Shown: positions 11,801 to 26,800, counted from the first letter of the stretch. The stretch is 64,000 nt of DNA from Nereocystis luetkeana (GCA_031213475.1 JARUPZ010000026.1:8801824-8865823); one strand, 5' to 3'. A program made the numbers and translations. The notes: generated by a model not told the origin, from the letters alone.

Positions 11801-14800
11801 ATCGATCGGCAATGCAGAACAACCGCAAAGTACTACTACTGCTGACATGGGCGGTATTCTCAGTCTGAATCCCAAAATATTCACGGGCGAAAAGAGAAGA
11901 CGAGTTATAAAACACCAACACAGCAATCAACCGGAATAATACTCGTATACAACGATATCTGGTACCAAGAACGGTGCGATACCCCGAGAAGGCGCGTGCA
12001 GTCGTCCGGCGGAGAGAGAGGGGCAAGGGAAGTCAGCCAACGAGTAAGAAGGCAAGACCGAGGGGGTCGATCAGGCCGATGGTGGCCCGCAAAGCAAGGG
12101 AGTCGGGAGAAAGCGGTAGCATCAGCAAGCCCGAGAGATCGAACCTCGGAGAGAAAATGAGCTAAAATCAAGTCTGTCACGTATACAGTATAAATAGTAC
12201 CAACCTGGTAAGCTCTTATAGATCTCGCACCCAAGAATACATGAGACTGTCAATACGCAGGTCTGGCACAAGAAAACGGGACTGTCAGTTTGTACGAACA
12301 AAAAATCCTCCGAACAAAGAATCAACGAACCCTTCAATCGTTCAGATTCTGAGTACACGACTGACTGTAGTTCACGCGTGCGTAGATCTCGCACTCGAAA
12401 ACGGGACCGTCAGCGCGTAACAGTAAAAAACCCTCCGAATAAATTATGAGCCCTTCAATCGTTCAGATCCTGAGTACACGACTGACACGCGTGCCGCCCT
12501 TTTGGAGACCTTTTAGAACGATAGCGAAACAAATTTCCAGGACCACATAAAGTAGAAGCTCCGTGTCTCCTTTCCGCAGCAAATATCCCTCGAGTTCGGG
12601 GTCGTCGCGCTCGTCGGCGGCGCGAGACTCCGAGACGCGCGCACGGGAGAACACCCGCCGGAGGTCGGCTCGCGCGACCCTCGAGGAACACGGTCGAAAA
12701 AGCGAGCACGAAGGCAGGGAAGCGAAGGCGCCCGGAGTCCCAAACAAAGTTCAAGACGAAATCGGAATTTGAGGCTTCGCTCACAGCGGCCGAGAAGGAT
12801 AATATATATATTTATATATATATGAGAGGAGGTCGCGGTTCGACAAGGGAACCCTGATTGCACACCTCGTGTGTGTTTTTTTGTCTGCCCGTCGACATCC
12901 GGCACAACCAGTGTCCATGCCAATTCTTCAAACCTAAAAAATTACAAGCTCGGTGGCCACAAAACTGACGAGACAGAGATACTACAATATTTAGTACATC
13001 ATTGTGATGCAGTGAGCACTGTGCACAATGCGGCAGTGCGATGTCATCGTACTGGATACGACAGGCACGACAAACACATTCTACCTCGGACGTAAGAGTA
13101 GTTATTAGCAACAGGTGTTGCTGCACACGTAAACTAAGGAGGCCCTGATAGCACAGCCTTTCGTACCTATCCACATAAGCTTGTTTGATTTTCGTCCGAG
13201 GAGTACAATAGTGTGTTTTGCTTGTTGCTGGAGGCCGGTTGGTGGGAACCCTGATTTTGGGTTATTTCTGTTGGGGTCGCGTTAGATGGGCCACTATGGG
13301 GTGCCAGGTGGGCCCTGCGGGCGGCAATTTACATACCTGGTACCTGGTACCTGGCAGGTATACTGCACGTACCCAGCTTCAGTTTGGAAGGGCTACATAT
13401 TACCTAGTGGGGCTATCGGGTGGGACTACAGTAGGTCGGGGTGGGATGAGCGTGCCGAGTGGGAGGAAGCAGAGCGGAGTCGTGTGCAGCTTTTTTTCGC
13501 TTTCCCGCTCTGCAATTAGGGCTCCTCACGGTTCGACCCCTTCACCGACAGACCGGCCCCTCGCACCATACCAAAACCAGTATGAAGGCCAAAAGAGGTC
13601 TTCGCACACACACCCCAGAGACCGATCTCCAGAGCGGTCTCCTTCAAACCAGTGTGTAGTTGGTACCGGTATATGTGCAGGCATGTTTTGTGAAATTTTC
13701 GTTGTTTTTCGAACATATCTATTCGTACGCGCACTTTTGGGGAATCGCTAAGTACCTCGTACCTTAGGGTCGACACTGGAAGCGCATCCGGACACATTGG
13801 TTGAGGTCCGGGCGCGATCCGTGCCCTCTGGAGCGCGTGGCAAGCCCTCATAGTTTTTCGTTCGGCGGGAGTGGATAAGACGATATCCCTGGTTTCAGTA
13901 CGAGAGGCGTTATTTCGTACGTACGTACGTAACGGTTCCCTGGTTTCAGTACAAAAACATTATTTTGTATCAGGCACGTACGTACCGGTTCACTACCGTC
14001 AGGTGTTTGTCCCTTCACGAACACACAGCCCAGGCGTGTACCAGGTGGACAACAGACAATAGACAAAGAGCACAACACTACAGCGCTGCCGCCCCACACC
14101 GTCTGCGCTGTACTTATGTGGCTATATAGTTGTGCTTATCGGATCCTACAGTCCGTAATCCACCATCTACCTATCTTTGCTACTGCTGTGTGTGACGGGC
14201 CCACGCTAACTCTGAACGCAGTTGTGAGCACAGTTTTGATTACATATTTATACACCGATGGTCCTTCTATTTTCGATGTTTCGTGTTTGTGTGCGCAGAC
14301 ACAGTGTATAATGTACGATACACCCGCATACATTGATGTTGCTATTGCTTCAATGATGATGTCGGGTTCATGTCGCGAGACTAGAGCGGTATATGAGGAG
14401 GCTTTTTCCCGGCGGTATGGTTGTTTTCCGGCTCCGGCTAACGGCGGCCACCACCCCCGCACGGAATCCTAACCCTGTCACCCCCAACCCGAACCGGGTG
14501 GGCTCTAACCCTGACCATTACGCCTGGGTTTCAGAGGGGGTTCAAAGCCCTCACGGGGGACCATAGTAAACAGGACCAAATCTTGTGAGTAAAAACGGGG
14601 GAACATGTAGGTTTTTGTGTGCACCGTAGGCCCTATTTACTATGGTCCCCCGTAATAGTTGTTAGTTGGATGTATATGGCGGAGTAAGCCGTCTATCTGG
14701 CAATTGTTTCAAGTACGCTTTTATGAAGAACAATCAACCCACTCCTAATCGGGAAGGTGCCAGCAAACAAAGATGCAGAACTCCGTAAATTGTCACACGG

Positions 14801-17800
14801 ACCTATTCTACCTGAAATACCTCACTATCTGATACCTACGTTCCTGGTATTTTACCCTAAGTAATAAGTAGTCGGCGATTTCTACGCTATACGTACATAC
14901 AGCTACAGTACTTTGGAACGCACCCATTCTGAAGTAAGAAATCCAGTCTGCACCAACCAAATTTGCTGCTTCTTGTTTGGCGCCCGGTTTTTTGTGCAGT
15001 ACTGCTGTACACGAATCCCCCCGCCGGGCTGTCTGTCGTTTGGTGTCCTTGCCCCTTGCAGTAGTTCTTAGATCGACGTAAGGATATACTTGGGGAGATG
15101 TGCGATGCACTGGATACCCTCCGGATGGGGGTACGAGTATATACTGTTGTACTTGCGCTTCTTCATCCTATTTCTCTCTTGAAGGCATGCTTGAAGGCAT
15201 GATGTAAGGCACGGTGTACGGCATGTTATGTGGCGTGTTTTGTGGCATGATTTAAGGCATGGGTTGAAGTATGATCAAAGGTCGGCTTCAAGGCATGGCT
15301 TTGAGGCATTATTTATGGTATGCTTCAAGGCATGCTGCATTCAAGGCGTGATGTAAGGCATGCCTAGACGCTTGATAAGACCGCACTTGTGTGGCTGTGC
15401 TTGAAAATTCAGGTTATCCAAGCCCCCTATGGGTTTTTGATATTGCAGTACTATTAACCTATTAACAGTATACTTGTTAATAGGGTTGTGAGATAGCTGA
15501 CTGTAAATCGCCGAGGAGTTCTTACAGTAGTTGAGTATTATATTTTGTTTTGTTGTATATCCTTCGAATTGTCATGGTATTATTATTCTCTGCGACGTCG
15601 GGGGGGGGGGGAGGGTCCACTGGCGTGGTGCGAGGGCCGCGACACCGGGCGCTGACTCTCGTTGCCTATCGTACTACCAGTACCCGGGAGTTCCCCCACC
15701 CCCCCAGCCGACTGGCCGGGGCTCTAACAAACGCAGTCTCGGACGACCCAGACCCCCACTGGTAGTATACCATTGACATACCCCAATTCCGTCGATACTA
15801 CGGTGTTTGGCCCCAAGCAATACACCACCCTGGCCTGACTGCCTCTGCCCTTTATTTCCTGTCTCTGCTATTACGGGGGGTCATAGTTAACAGGACCTAT
15901 GGCACACATAAAAACCTATATGTTTGACCATTTTTACTAACAATATTTGGTCCTGTTAACTATGGCCCCCCGTAATATTAGTAGTTCACGAGGTACAATA
16001 CCGGCGTCCTCTGGGTTGCTGCGGGTGTACGTCTTGGAAGTCTCTGAAGACTTCCATCTACCTTCCTCTCTGGGTCGCCCTTTGCGGCCCTTCCCCCCCG
16101 GCCACCAGCGTAGGGGTTTCGCCGATACGCAATGAGCGGAGGCCGACTTCGCTGGAATCATCTCCTGCTTCCGCTACCACTCTGCCAAGTGCCCCGAGGG
16201 CCTCCGCGACCTCCGACACTTTGACCTGCTTACCGTACCGGTACGACGTTAGGGGGGCGCTTTCTGGCAACGTCGGATATCCCGGCAACAACTCCACTAT
16301 GAGAGTGGCGGCGCCGCCGACTGCTCCTACCCCGGAACGCGCCCCGAAGGCGTCCTCGCGTGTGCGCACTACAACCGACCCTTGCTGAGCCTGGTCGCCT
16401 TTATGGCCTCGAAACAGGACCTCGATGCTGGTGGCCTGATGCCACTGCAAACGAGGTCAACCGTCGCTCCCCCGCGAATAACGCTGTGTACGGCAGTAGG
16501 CCCTAGCCTCTACTCTAGGCCCATCAATCGGCAGCGAGCAGTGCCGTGCTCTAGTCGTGCGCCCATCACGAGAAGCTAAGAGGGGGCACGGGACGAGTAT
16601 GGCCAGTCAGTCTTCTCTTCTCTCTGCCTCGGAACAAATTATGCCATTTAGTTTCCGTCGGTAGAGCCCATGACTACAAATAAATAATTCCGTCGGTTGT
16701 GAACAAAACACGCATCTCACGTGAACTTAGAGGAGTTACTACGTACGCATATCTTGTTTATCTTGTATATCTTGTGTGTCTTGAATATTTTGTATATCTT
16801 GTATGTTTTGTGTATCTTGTATACTGGTAGACTATATGTCTTGCACATATAGTGTAGCTTGTATGTGCTGTATATATTACATATATTGTTTGTCGTGTAT
16901 ATCTTGAATATCTAGGATTCTTGTAAATCTTGTATCTCTCGTATATCGCATATCTTGTACATCTTGTATATATTGTACATCTTGTATATCTTGTATTTCT
17001 TGTGTATCTTGTGTATGTTCTGTCTTGTATATCTTGTATCTCTCGCGCATTTTGTACGCCTTGTATGTCTTGTATATATTGCGAAGTTTGTAGATCTTGT
17101 ATATCTTGTTTGTCTTGTATATCTCGTAGATCTTGTAGATCTTGTAGATCTTGTTCATCTTGTATGTCTTGTATATCTTGTATATCTTGTATATCTTGTA
17201 CATCTTGTATGAATAGATCTCGTACAAGTATATCTTGTAAATCTTGTATATCTCGTATGTCTCGAATATCTTATGTCTCGAATATCTTGTACATCTTGTG
17301 TATCTTGTTTATCTTGTGCATCTTGTATATCTTGTATATTGCTCAAATCGTCGATATCGTAGATACCGTTCGTATGCTGTACCAACTTACGGATCTTGTG
17401 TACCTTGCCTTTACCTTGGCAGTGCCTCGACTTGGAGGTGGACCTTCAAAAATCCGTCTTGAGGGGACGCACCTCCCTCTGGCTCCGGCACTTCCCCCCG
17501 TCTTACGGTCGGTACGACAGCTACCCCACCGAGATCGCGCTGCACTGCCGACAGTCCAATGTCAAGGCTACCAAGGTATGTCGAAGTGGGACGTTTTGGT
17601 CAAGACCTGGGGCGAGAGCTATCGGGGCTATGGAACGGTTACCACAGCAGTACGGAGCTACCAGACCAGTATGAAATGGTTGACATGTCGAGGAAATACG
17701 ACAGGATTTTCGTGTTTGTGTCGAAGGCCTGAAGGCTATCGATCTACCGTTTGCTTGGGGGCTATGCTACCGAGCTTTCTAGTGGTATCGGTAGCACCGT

Positions 17801-20800
17801 TTCCTCGCGCATTGATTGGTACTGCGGTGCACGCAACATCTTGTACTTGCTGGTTCATATGGAGGCGTTTTTCGTAGCACGTTCGGTTACCGCGCGCTAA
17901 TTTTGAGGTAAATGAGCCTCGTATGATTCGGAGCTATCGAAGGACTACCAGGGGTACCACGGTACAGCAGTGGCATGGTTTGTAGTTGCTATGGTTGAGG
18001 GATTTGCTACCGTTGGAGGGTGTGCTATCCGTTGAGGGCTATGTTACCGTTGAGGGCTATGTTACCGTTGGCGGCTATGCTGCCGTTGAGGGTTATGCTG
18101 CCGAAGTTTGAATAAAGCAGGTTTGTCGAGCAAGGCTATCGAGGTGGTACGGTTTGCCGAGCAAGGCTATCGAGGTGGTACGGTTTGTCGAGCAAGGCTA
18201 TCGAGGTGTTGCGGTTTGAGTCAGAGCTACTGAGGTACAGCAGTAATTACGGGTGGCTCCAGGGCTACCAAGCTGCAGGCGTCTACCGGCACTACAGTGA
18301 GTACGGTATGCTCAAGGTTACTGCTGTATCAAGGTACGGCTTGGGTCTGGGTTGCCAACGTAGTTGGTCAACGCTACCAAGTTTCGGTGTGGTAAGGGTA
18401 TCGAAAACAAAAACGTGTACCCTGGTACCTGGTATATATGTGTATACATACTTCGAAGGGCATATATAATATATACTGGTATATATAATATATATATATT
18501 CTAGACGAAAGATTTGTTGTATTCCATTTTTCAGCAGAAGCTATACTATTTCTAGTATATATATGGCCTTACGGAAAACGCCATACCTCCCGAACCTACC
18601 CTCGGATCGTTGTGCAGCCTATCGTGGAAGGAAGCTCGCGTTCAAGGCTATCGCCGGAATAGTAGTTACATCCGGGTATCGGCAGAGTACTGCTGGATAT
18701 ATAGTTGGAAGCACCCGACTGAAGAATGCTGCTGATACCATGATTTGATTGGACAGGTCAACGGGTGCCTGTGTGCGTCGACGCATCTGGACCCTCTGGA
18801 GGAGGTCGTGCAGGACAACTATCGGGATGCCGAAACCTTCGACATATGCTACCGGTAATAAATACCTAGGCACTCAACCGTTGTCGTTAGCATGGTTTCG
18901 CTACGCTGCCAGGGTGCACCCCAAACAAAACAAAAACGAAACAATCCGACACCCTACTGCCGTGTAAACTAACCACCCATTTTCGAGACCTAGGGAGGGG
19001 GGAGTATACAAAAATCAAGCAAAAAGAAACTCTAAACATAAGTCGTATTTCGTACCAGGGTACGTGGGTAGTTTCGTCCAGAACTCCCACCGCACCGCAC
19101 TGGTTTTTCGTTTTTTCATTTCGACTACCTGGTAATGATTTTTACTGTTGATAGTCATTTTGACCGGTCATTTTGACTAGTCATTTTGACTAGTCATTGA
19201 CTAGTCATTTTGACTAGTCTTTTTAACTACCAGTTACCTGGTAGTCTTTTCTTACTAGTCTTTTTGACTACCAGGTAGTCTTATTGACTACCAGGTAGTC
19301 ATTTGACTACCTGGTAGTCTTTTTTACTAGTCATTTCGACTATTAATAGTCTTTTTGACCTTTTTTAGGAGTGGTGTCGCTTTGTCTTTTGGTGGTGCAC
19401 CCCTGACGTTTAGAGCAGTCTGGGCGGAAGTGTAAGGACCGTTTATACATTAGTATCAAGACTAACCGTTCCTTATGTTGCAACCCCTAGAGTGTTGGGC
19501 AACACTTTATACACGGTATAGCGTCTGGAACATTTGCACAGGCAGCATCTATGTACGAAGTACGTTATTGACGACTCGTTTTGGTTGACCGGTGCACGGT
19601 GTACGATATAGTACACTGCTCGTTTCTTTCATTGGTCCGTGCACTATATACGTATGCGCTGCTCCGTTTGATTGGCCAGTACTTCCATGTCATTTCGTAC
19701 CAGGTACCAGGTGCGTGCACTCTCTATTTGTAACTGTTGTCAATTACGTGCGATGGTGGCAGGCATGCAAACATACCCCGGTACAGGCATGCGCAATATA
19801 TTATCCGCAGGTTCCGGGCCGGGCAGCGCTAATCCCTGGCTTCACCCGGCTCAAAAGGGTAGCAAGGCATGCCCGATAAACCCGTATGAAGGGTAATAGG
19901 ACACGCTCTAGAAAAGGTAACAAGGCATGCCCTGTAAAGGGTATTTCTATCCCCTGTAAAGGGTACTATTGGCAAGGCATCCCCAATAAAGGGTACTAGC
20001 GCAAGCCCTGTAGAAGGTATCAAGTAATACGGCATGCCATACAAAAGGCAGTAAGGCATGCCCTGTAAAACGTGCATGCTCTGTAAAACGTATCAGGTAA
20101 TAGGTATGAAGGCATGCCCTCCGAAGGGTACTAAGGCATGCCCTATAAAAAATATCAAGGCATGCCCTAGAAAAGATATCAAGGCATGCCCTAGAAAAGG
20201 TATTAAGGCATGCCTTATAAAATGTAACAGGTAAGAAGCACGCACTAGAAAGGGTACTGAGGCATCCCCTATAAAAGGTATTAAGTACCAAGACATGCCC
20301 TATAAAAGGTATCAAGTAGCAAGGCATGCCCTGGGAAGGGTACCATGACATGCCCTGTAGAAGATACCTGGCAATAAGTAAGAAGGCATGCCCTGTAAAG
20401 GGCACTTCAGGCAGGCGTGTAACTTAGCGGCTTCAGTCGCTCGACAGTAAGGGCAACCAAGGCCAACACATGAATTTATCGAGGCCAGTAGAGGCCTCGA
20501 AGGCCGGTCCCTTGCTTGGCATGTCTCATGCCTTAGGGTTGGGATGCCTTCGTTTTTTGTTCCTTGTTTTCGCCAGGGCGAAGCTGTGGGCAAGTGCACA
20601 GAACGATGCTGGGGAGCTGAGGATCGAGGTACCGCCTCATGCGAAGAAGATTCCGGTCCCACCGCCAGGTTTGGTTTCCGTCTTACTTTTTTTTTTCTTT
20701 TCGTTTCATGTGTCGTTTTTAGTCGTTTCGATTTTCGTTTTCCGTTTCTTTTCGTCGTTCCTTGTTCTTTAAAGCTTAGTTTTTATTTTTTTGTTCGTTT

Positions 20801-23800
20801 CGTTTACTTTGGTTCCGGGCCGGGTGGGTTTGCTTTGGTTTGGTTTGGTCCGGTTCAGCTTGGTCCGGTTTGATTTGCTTTGGTTTCGTCTGGTCGTGTT
20901 TGCTTTGCTTTGCTTTGCTCATAGGTTTGGTGTGGTTCGGTTAGGATTGGGCGCTACGTGTTGGTTTTGGGTTTGGTTTGGTTTGGTTTTGTTTTTCTCG
21001 TTAATAGTGAACTATATTGGGCTGTCTGGTGTGGCTATAATACTACAGCGCTCTTGTGGAGAGTTATTCTTTCCTGAAGGAAGCAAATGCACTTTTTGTA
21101 GAAGTGACATGGCATTCACACGACATCACATTGGCATAAAGCCGCCATCGCTAAGCGCATGCATGGTCGTGCAAGATACATCTTTGGGGCTCGCACAGTG
21201 TTCCTACGGCATTTCTATTTTTTGCATGTGCTGTGAGCTATGATACCTTGTGCCTCTCACACTAACGTGGTGTCCGGAAATATAACAAACGGTCGCACAT
21301 ACTTTTTCAATCCAAACGCTACTTTTATATCGGGACAGAGTGGTACGATGTATAAAATTATGACGGTGAAGGTGAGGGGTGGGAGCAAGCGGTCGAAGTT
21401 GTTACCGGCAGTCGACACCACCCTTTCCGGAAAATATAATGACTGTTTGAACTCTGGTAGTTAAGTGTAACGTACCATCTGGTCTTCCAGGCTAGAGTGA
21501 TACCTGGTAAACCCTAAGAAACTACATACATAACTTTTGGCCAGGCTGAAAGCGTTTCAACTGTTGCTGCCAATGTAAGCATCGGTCGGTATTTACTCCA
21601 GACGTGAACCGGGGGTTATGCTTTTGTCCAGAGTTGTTGCGACTGCTATGGATACGTGAGAGGCAGGGCGCGTCCTGCGCTCAATCGAGATTAACAAATC
21701 AAACGAGCTGTGTTCGGTAGGGTGTGTACGTATACCGGTATGGAGGCCGTGCCGAACTTGCCGAAGTGTAGCGTACCGGTGTCAGGGTCGCACCGAACCT
21801 CACCGGAGGGTTCGGTAGAGCTATTTTAGGCCGTACCAAACCTTGCGGGAGGCTTGGGTAGCGTGTTTATAAATTGGTATGCACGTACCCTCGCGAACGC
21901 GCCCCTTGCAAGAATCGAGTCCAAAATTACTGGCTCAAGATTTTCTTCAAGCGCGTTCGCGTGCTTGCTGAGCCAGACGCCAGGATCACGAAGCAGAGGT
22001 GAATATTTAGCGAGGGCCTTTCTCGAAAAGGCAAGGCCTTGATATACGTCGAGGCGAGAGTTTTCGATTTTCGCCCTGCTTGTCCTCCTCCTACTAATTA
22101 TCGCATTTGTCGCCCTCTACCGGCCGCTCTCCTGGCGCCGAACGTGGTGTGCGTGACGTTTGTCGTATTTACTTCCAGAGCTTCCGGACACGGCACCACC
22201 TGCCGCGCGTGCTCGGTGGAAGGAAACGTCGAGGCTGATCCACAAGTCGCGTGTGATGGCGGAGCGGAAGGAAGCCAAGCGGAAGCAGGGGATAGCCTCG
22301 GTGGGTCTTGCGCGCGCGATCGGTCGGTGGACACGCCCCCCATACGTCACCCCACCCTATCTGCCCTACCCTACCCTGCCTTACCCTACCCTACCCTACT
22401 CTACCCTACCCTACTCTACCCTACCCTACCCTACTTTACCGTACCCTACCCTACTCTACCCTACCCTACTTTACCGTACCCTACCCTACCCTACCCTACC
22501 TTACCTTCCCTTCCTCTTTCCCCCCAGGGCTCGAGGACTGCCTTCGCGCCGCGGTCTCCGGAGTTGTCCGCCCTCTCCCCCGCCTACCCGTCCCCCATGT
22601 CGCCGTTGGATTCGCCTCTCCCAGGGGCGTTCGGGGGGGGGGGAGGGGGGACGATGGGGATGGAGTACGCGGACTCGTCTGACGACGAAGGGGAAGCGGG
22701 TAACCAGGACCATGGAGAGGTCAAATCGGCCACCATGAAGACCCACCGCAACATCAAAAGGGAGGAGAACGCGAGGGTCGTGTGTGTCGAGGTATGCTTG
22801 GGGTGGGGTGGGGTGGGGTAGGATAGAGGAGGGGTGGAATGGGATAGATGTGGGGGGGGGCTGTAGATTGGTCGGGTGGGGGGGTGGCTGGTGTGGGAGG
22901 GGGAATGGTCATCGCTGATGCGAGAGTCATGGGTCGCGTAGTAGCGTGCGTTTTGGGAGCGCCAAGGCACAGCACCACACAGCACCAAAATGGGCATCCA
23001 TTGCTTCGTGTACCCAACCAGGGAAAACTTTAGTCGACTCTTGACTCCGCGTGATTTTTCTCTGTATCGCGATTGCAGTCGAGTGTTAGTCAACGGTTTG
23101 TATGGTGTACTGCACCCGCCTTTCCCGCCCTTGTCTTTCCTCCCCTTTGTGGCTTTTCCGTTGGTGCAGGTGGAGTGGGAGCTGGAGAGCCCTCGATCGG
23201 GCATCGTGTTCAAGACGTTTAGGGATGGGTTTGGCGCCGACCAGATGTACACCACGTACTCTCACGCGCCCGTCGACATGGACGGCCCGAGGTATAACCT
23301 TGGTTCACCACAACAGCCAGATTATACCATATCAGATCAGATCGGATCATATAACAATCAGACCATATCAGATCAGATCAGATCAGATCAGATCAGATCA
23401 TATCAGATCGGATCAGAGCAGGATGAGATCTTACGAGATCAGACCAGGCCAGATAAGATCATGCGAGGTCAGACCACACCAGGTACCAGTAGACAATAGG
23501 AGACAAATATCAGATCAATGTGATCAGATCGGATCAGATCATACGATATCAGATCAGACCATCAGATCAGAGCAGGATGAGATCATAGGAGATCAAACCA
23601 GGCCAGATAAGATCATGCGAGGTCAGCCCACACCAGTTAAACAATAGGAGACAAAATCAGATCGGATGCGATCAGGCCAGACCATATCAGATAAAATCAG
23701 ATAAAATCAGACCATATCAGATTAAGATCAAAATCAGATGACATCGGACAGATCAGATTATGTACCCATTGAATGATACGGCATGTATTTCGGAGCGGAT

Positions 23801-26800
23801 GTATCCTAACGTCGGGCTGAATGTACGATCTGCACGATCTCTACGTTGACGATGATGATTGAGGATGTTCATCTTCCAGTGGAATGTTTACGACAACGGC
23901 CTTGCGCGCATCTTCGAGTGGGATATTTGTGCCAACGGTCTTGTCCATATGTTCGCCGCGTGGAATCTGTATGATAGGGGTGTTGCACAACGCAACACAA
24001 CAGCAAATGTAGGATCCTAGTTGATCTAGTCGATCTATACCTGGTAGGACCTATCTGATACCTGGTATGCAGTAGCTGATATATCTGATCTATCTGCAGA
24101 TTTTCTGTCAGAGATGTGCAAATGTTGGGTCCACCTTTTGGACGCCGTAAGAGTGCGAGCTGAATACTTTGCAGCAAGGAGTAGAAGGGTCCGCATGAAT
24201 CCCCCCCCTCCCCCCCCCCCTCCCTCCCTCCCTCCCTCCCTCCCTCCCTCCCTCCCTCCTTCCCAAACGAAGGTGCTGGTTTCCCTGCCTAGATCACGCT
24301 TCCCTTCTCATATCCTATGACGTCACGGTGACAGTCCCGTCCCCCAAGATCCAAGCGGCTTTCAACGGCAAGATGCTAGAAACCAACCCGATGCCGGACG
24401 AGGACGGTGTCAGGTGGACCCGCTACCGTTTTGCCACGGAGAGTCTGACGGCGGCTAGGGCGGTGGGACTGGCTGTTGGACGCTTCGCGGCGTGGGATGT
24501 ACCGCAGTCACCTCGTGTGAAAGGGCTTGTCCCGAGGGCTCCCAGTAACGGCAACAAGGTGGGCGGGTAGGGTGGTCAGCGGATTCGGATGAACGCAGGG
24601 TACAAGTGTACCGGTATAGCCTTGAGCACCTCGGGGTCAGTTTGCGGTAGCCGGCCTGTGAGCGTAGCGTGCAGCGGGGCAGAGCCAGCCCCACAGGGTC
24701 AAGGTGAGGTAGGTGAAGAAACGTTTGAAAATTATTGGGGTTCTGAGTGAGGTAACGGTAGCAAGGTGGCCGGGGGTGGGGTGGTAGGCTTACTTTATAT
24801 CCGTTCTGCTATTTTTTTTTTCTCTTATTTGTTTTCTTCTTGCCTTTCATTGTGTTCGCTCTTCTTTTCTCTCTCCCTCCTATTAATAATACTCGCAGCT
24901 CAGACTCGGGGTCACATAGCATGGTAGGCTTCCCCCTCCCACTACGGTTGTTGCCTTTCTTGTCATGGCGGAAAAATTTCAGCCACTTCTTCCCTCCTTG
25001 ACGCCCGTCTAATTTGTTCCCTATTACGGGGGACCATAGTTAATAGGACCTGTGGTATACATAAAAACCTATACATCTAGCCCTTTTTACTAACAATATT
25101 TGGTCCTATTAACTATGGTCCCCCGTAATAGTACTCTATGGCTTTTTGCTGAACCATGTTCATGAAAAACTACCAGGCTTGCTACAACTGTAGCGCTGGC
25201 GTTTTTTTCGCATGTTTACCACATCCCCCCCGACCCATTGAAGCTGTCATCTACTGTATACGCATGTCCGCCTCACGAGTGGTTCTTACTGTAGTAGGAT
25301 GCAGCTCACCCTTCATGCGACTCGCCGGACACCTTTCGGCGCTTCGGGCTTGGTGCAAGCAATGTCTGCCTGGTCGGTGAAAACCCGGCATGCTCCGTCC
25401 CGGCATTGTAGGGATGCGAGTCTATGGTCTTACGGCTTCGGCCATGCATGAGATCGAGTACATCTCTCCTATCGAGTACACACCCCCCCCCTAACTCTGA
25501 TATTTTATGATCGGCAAAAAACCAAGCATTACAGTATTACAGTATACCTCGTATACTCGTACCAGGTATAACACTTGGTATTTAATACTAATTTTGCTAT
25601 TTACATGCCCTTCAAAACGCCCATGATGGGCAAAAAGCATCGTGGATAACTTGCGCGTGGTATGCGCCTACTAATAGTGGGTAGGTGGGTGGGTGGGTGG
25701 GTGGATAGGTAGTTGGGTAGATCGGTGACTGACAGCACGAAAACGTGCACGGCGGCTCTGACACTCCTCCGCCAGGCTGGCTAGAGCGGGTAGAGCTGAT
25801 AGAGCTGCTAGAGCTGATAGAGCCGATAGAGCTGCCGCAGTTTTCATTTGACTGGTTTAATTTCTGGTTGAAAGAGGGCTACTGTGTGCATACGTCTAAG
25901 AAGTTTGGAGGGCTGGCTGCATGCACGTTTGGACAGGAGAACTTGAAGACGAACGAACGCATGAGAACTAAAAGCACGAATTTATCACGCCATTACCAAA
26001 ACCTTACCGTACACACCTAGATCGTGATATAGATTGTCAGGCAAGATACACCCTGATCTGTATGATCTGTACGATCTGTATGATCTAGCTCATGTTGCCG
26101 GGGGGGAACAGTATAACCTGCATTATCGACAGTAGGGCATGTTTCCCGGGCTGAATGCGTACTACACACATACCTGGTATTGCACAGCTTTCCCGGGCTG
26201 AATGCGTACTACACACATACCTGGTATTGCACAGCATCTCATAGCGGCAGCTTAGGATCTAGATGATTCATCTGTAGATCGTCTATCTGTAGATTTTCTA
26301 TCTGTAGATTGTCTATTTGTCCGACGTGCGAAGCTTAAGGCTTATATACCAAGCTACACCAAGACACGAGAAAAGGGATGACCGTGTTAAAACTTGTCAA
26401 GCGTGCCATGGGGTATTCGAGACACGGTGATACGCCGGCCTGTATGTTCCAACTGTCTCTCTGTATTTGTCTCTTAATATATGTCTGTCTGTCTGTCTGT
26501 CAGCCTGTCTGCGTGCTTCGTTGGTTTCTGTCTGCCTGGCTGCCTTCTCTCTGCTTAGCCAGTTTTCCGTATCGCTTATCTGTCCGTGTACCTGCTTGCC
26601 TGCCTGCCTGACTGCTTGGCGCTATACAACACCCTCCCTCTCTGCCTTCCCCGCCCGCCAAACCCATCACAGGCAGAAAATAGGCGAGCGATCGACAGCA
26701 GCCTCTCCGCCGCAGCTGGCGGCCTGCTCGCCCACGTGCCGGCAGCCATGTCATTCCTCGAAGAGTGGCTCAAGGCCGACTATCCCTTCAAGCGATGCAC

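Noticed and set aside
16930-17877. 315-codon plus frame rich in Cys/Ser/Ile and its minus counterparts
   Set aside because: Product of a 9-bp repeat. Only 17423-17575, in another frame, is real exon.
22338-22505. Possible interstitial telomere
   Set aside because: The unit is CCCTA (5 bp), not the TTTAGGG heptamer expected for brown algae, and it sits inside an intron.
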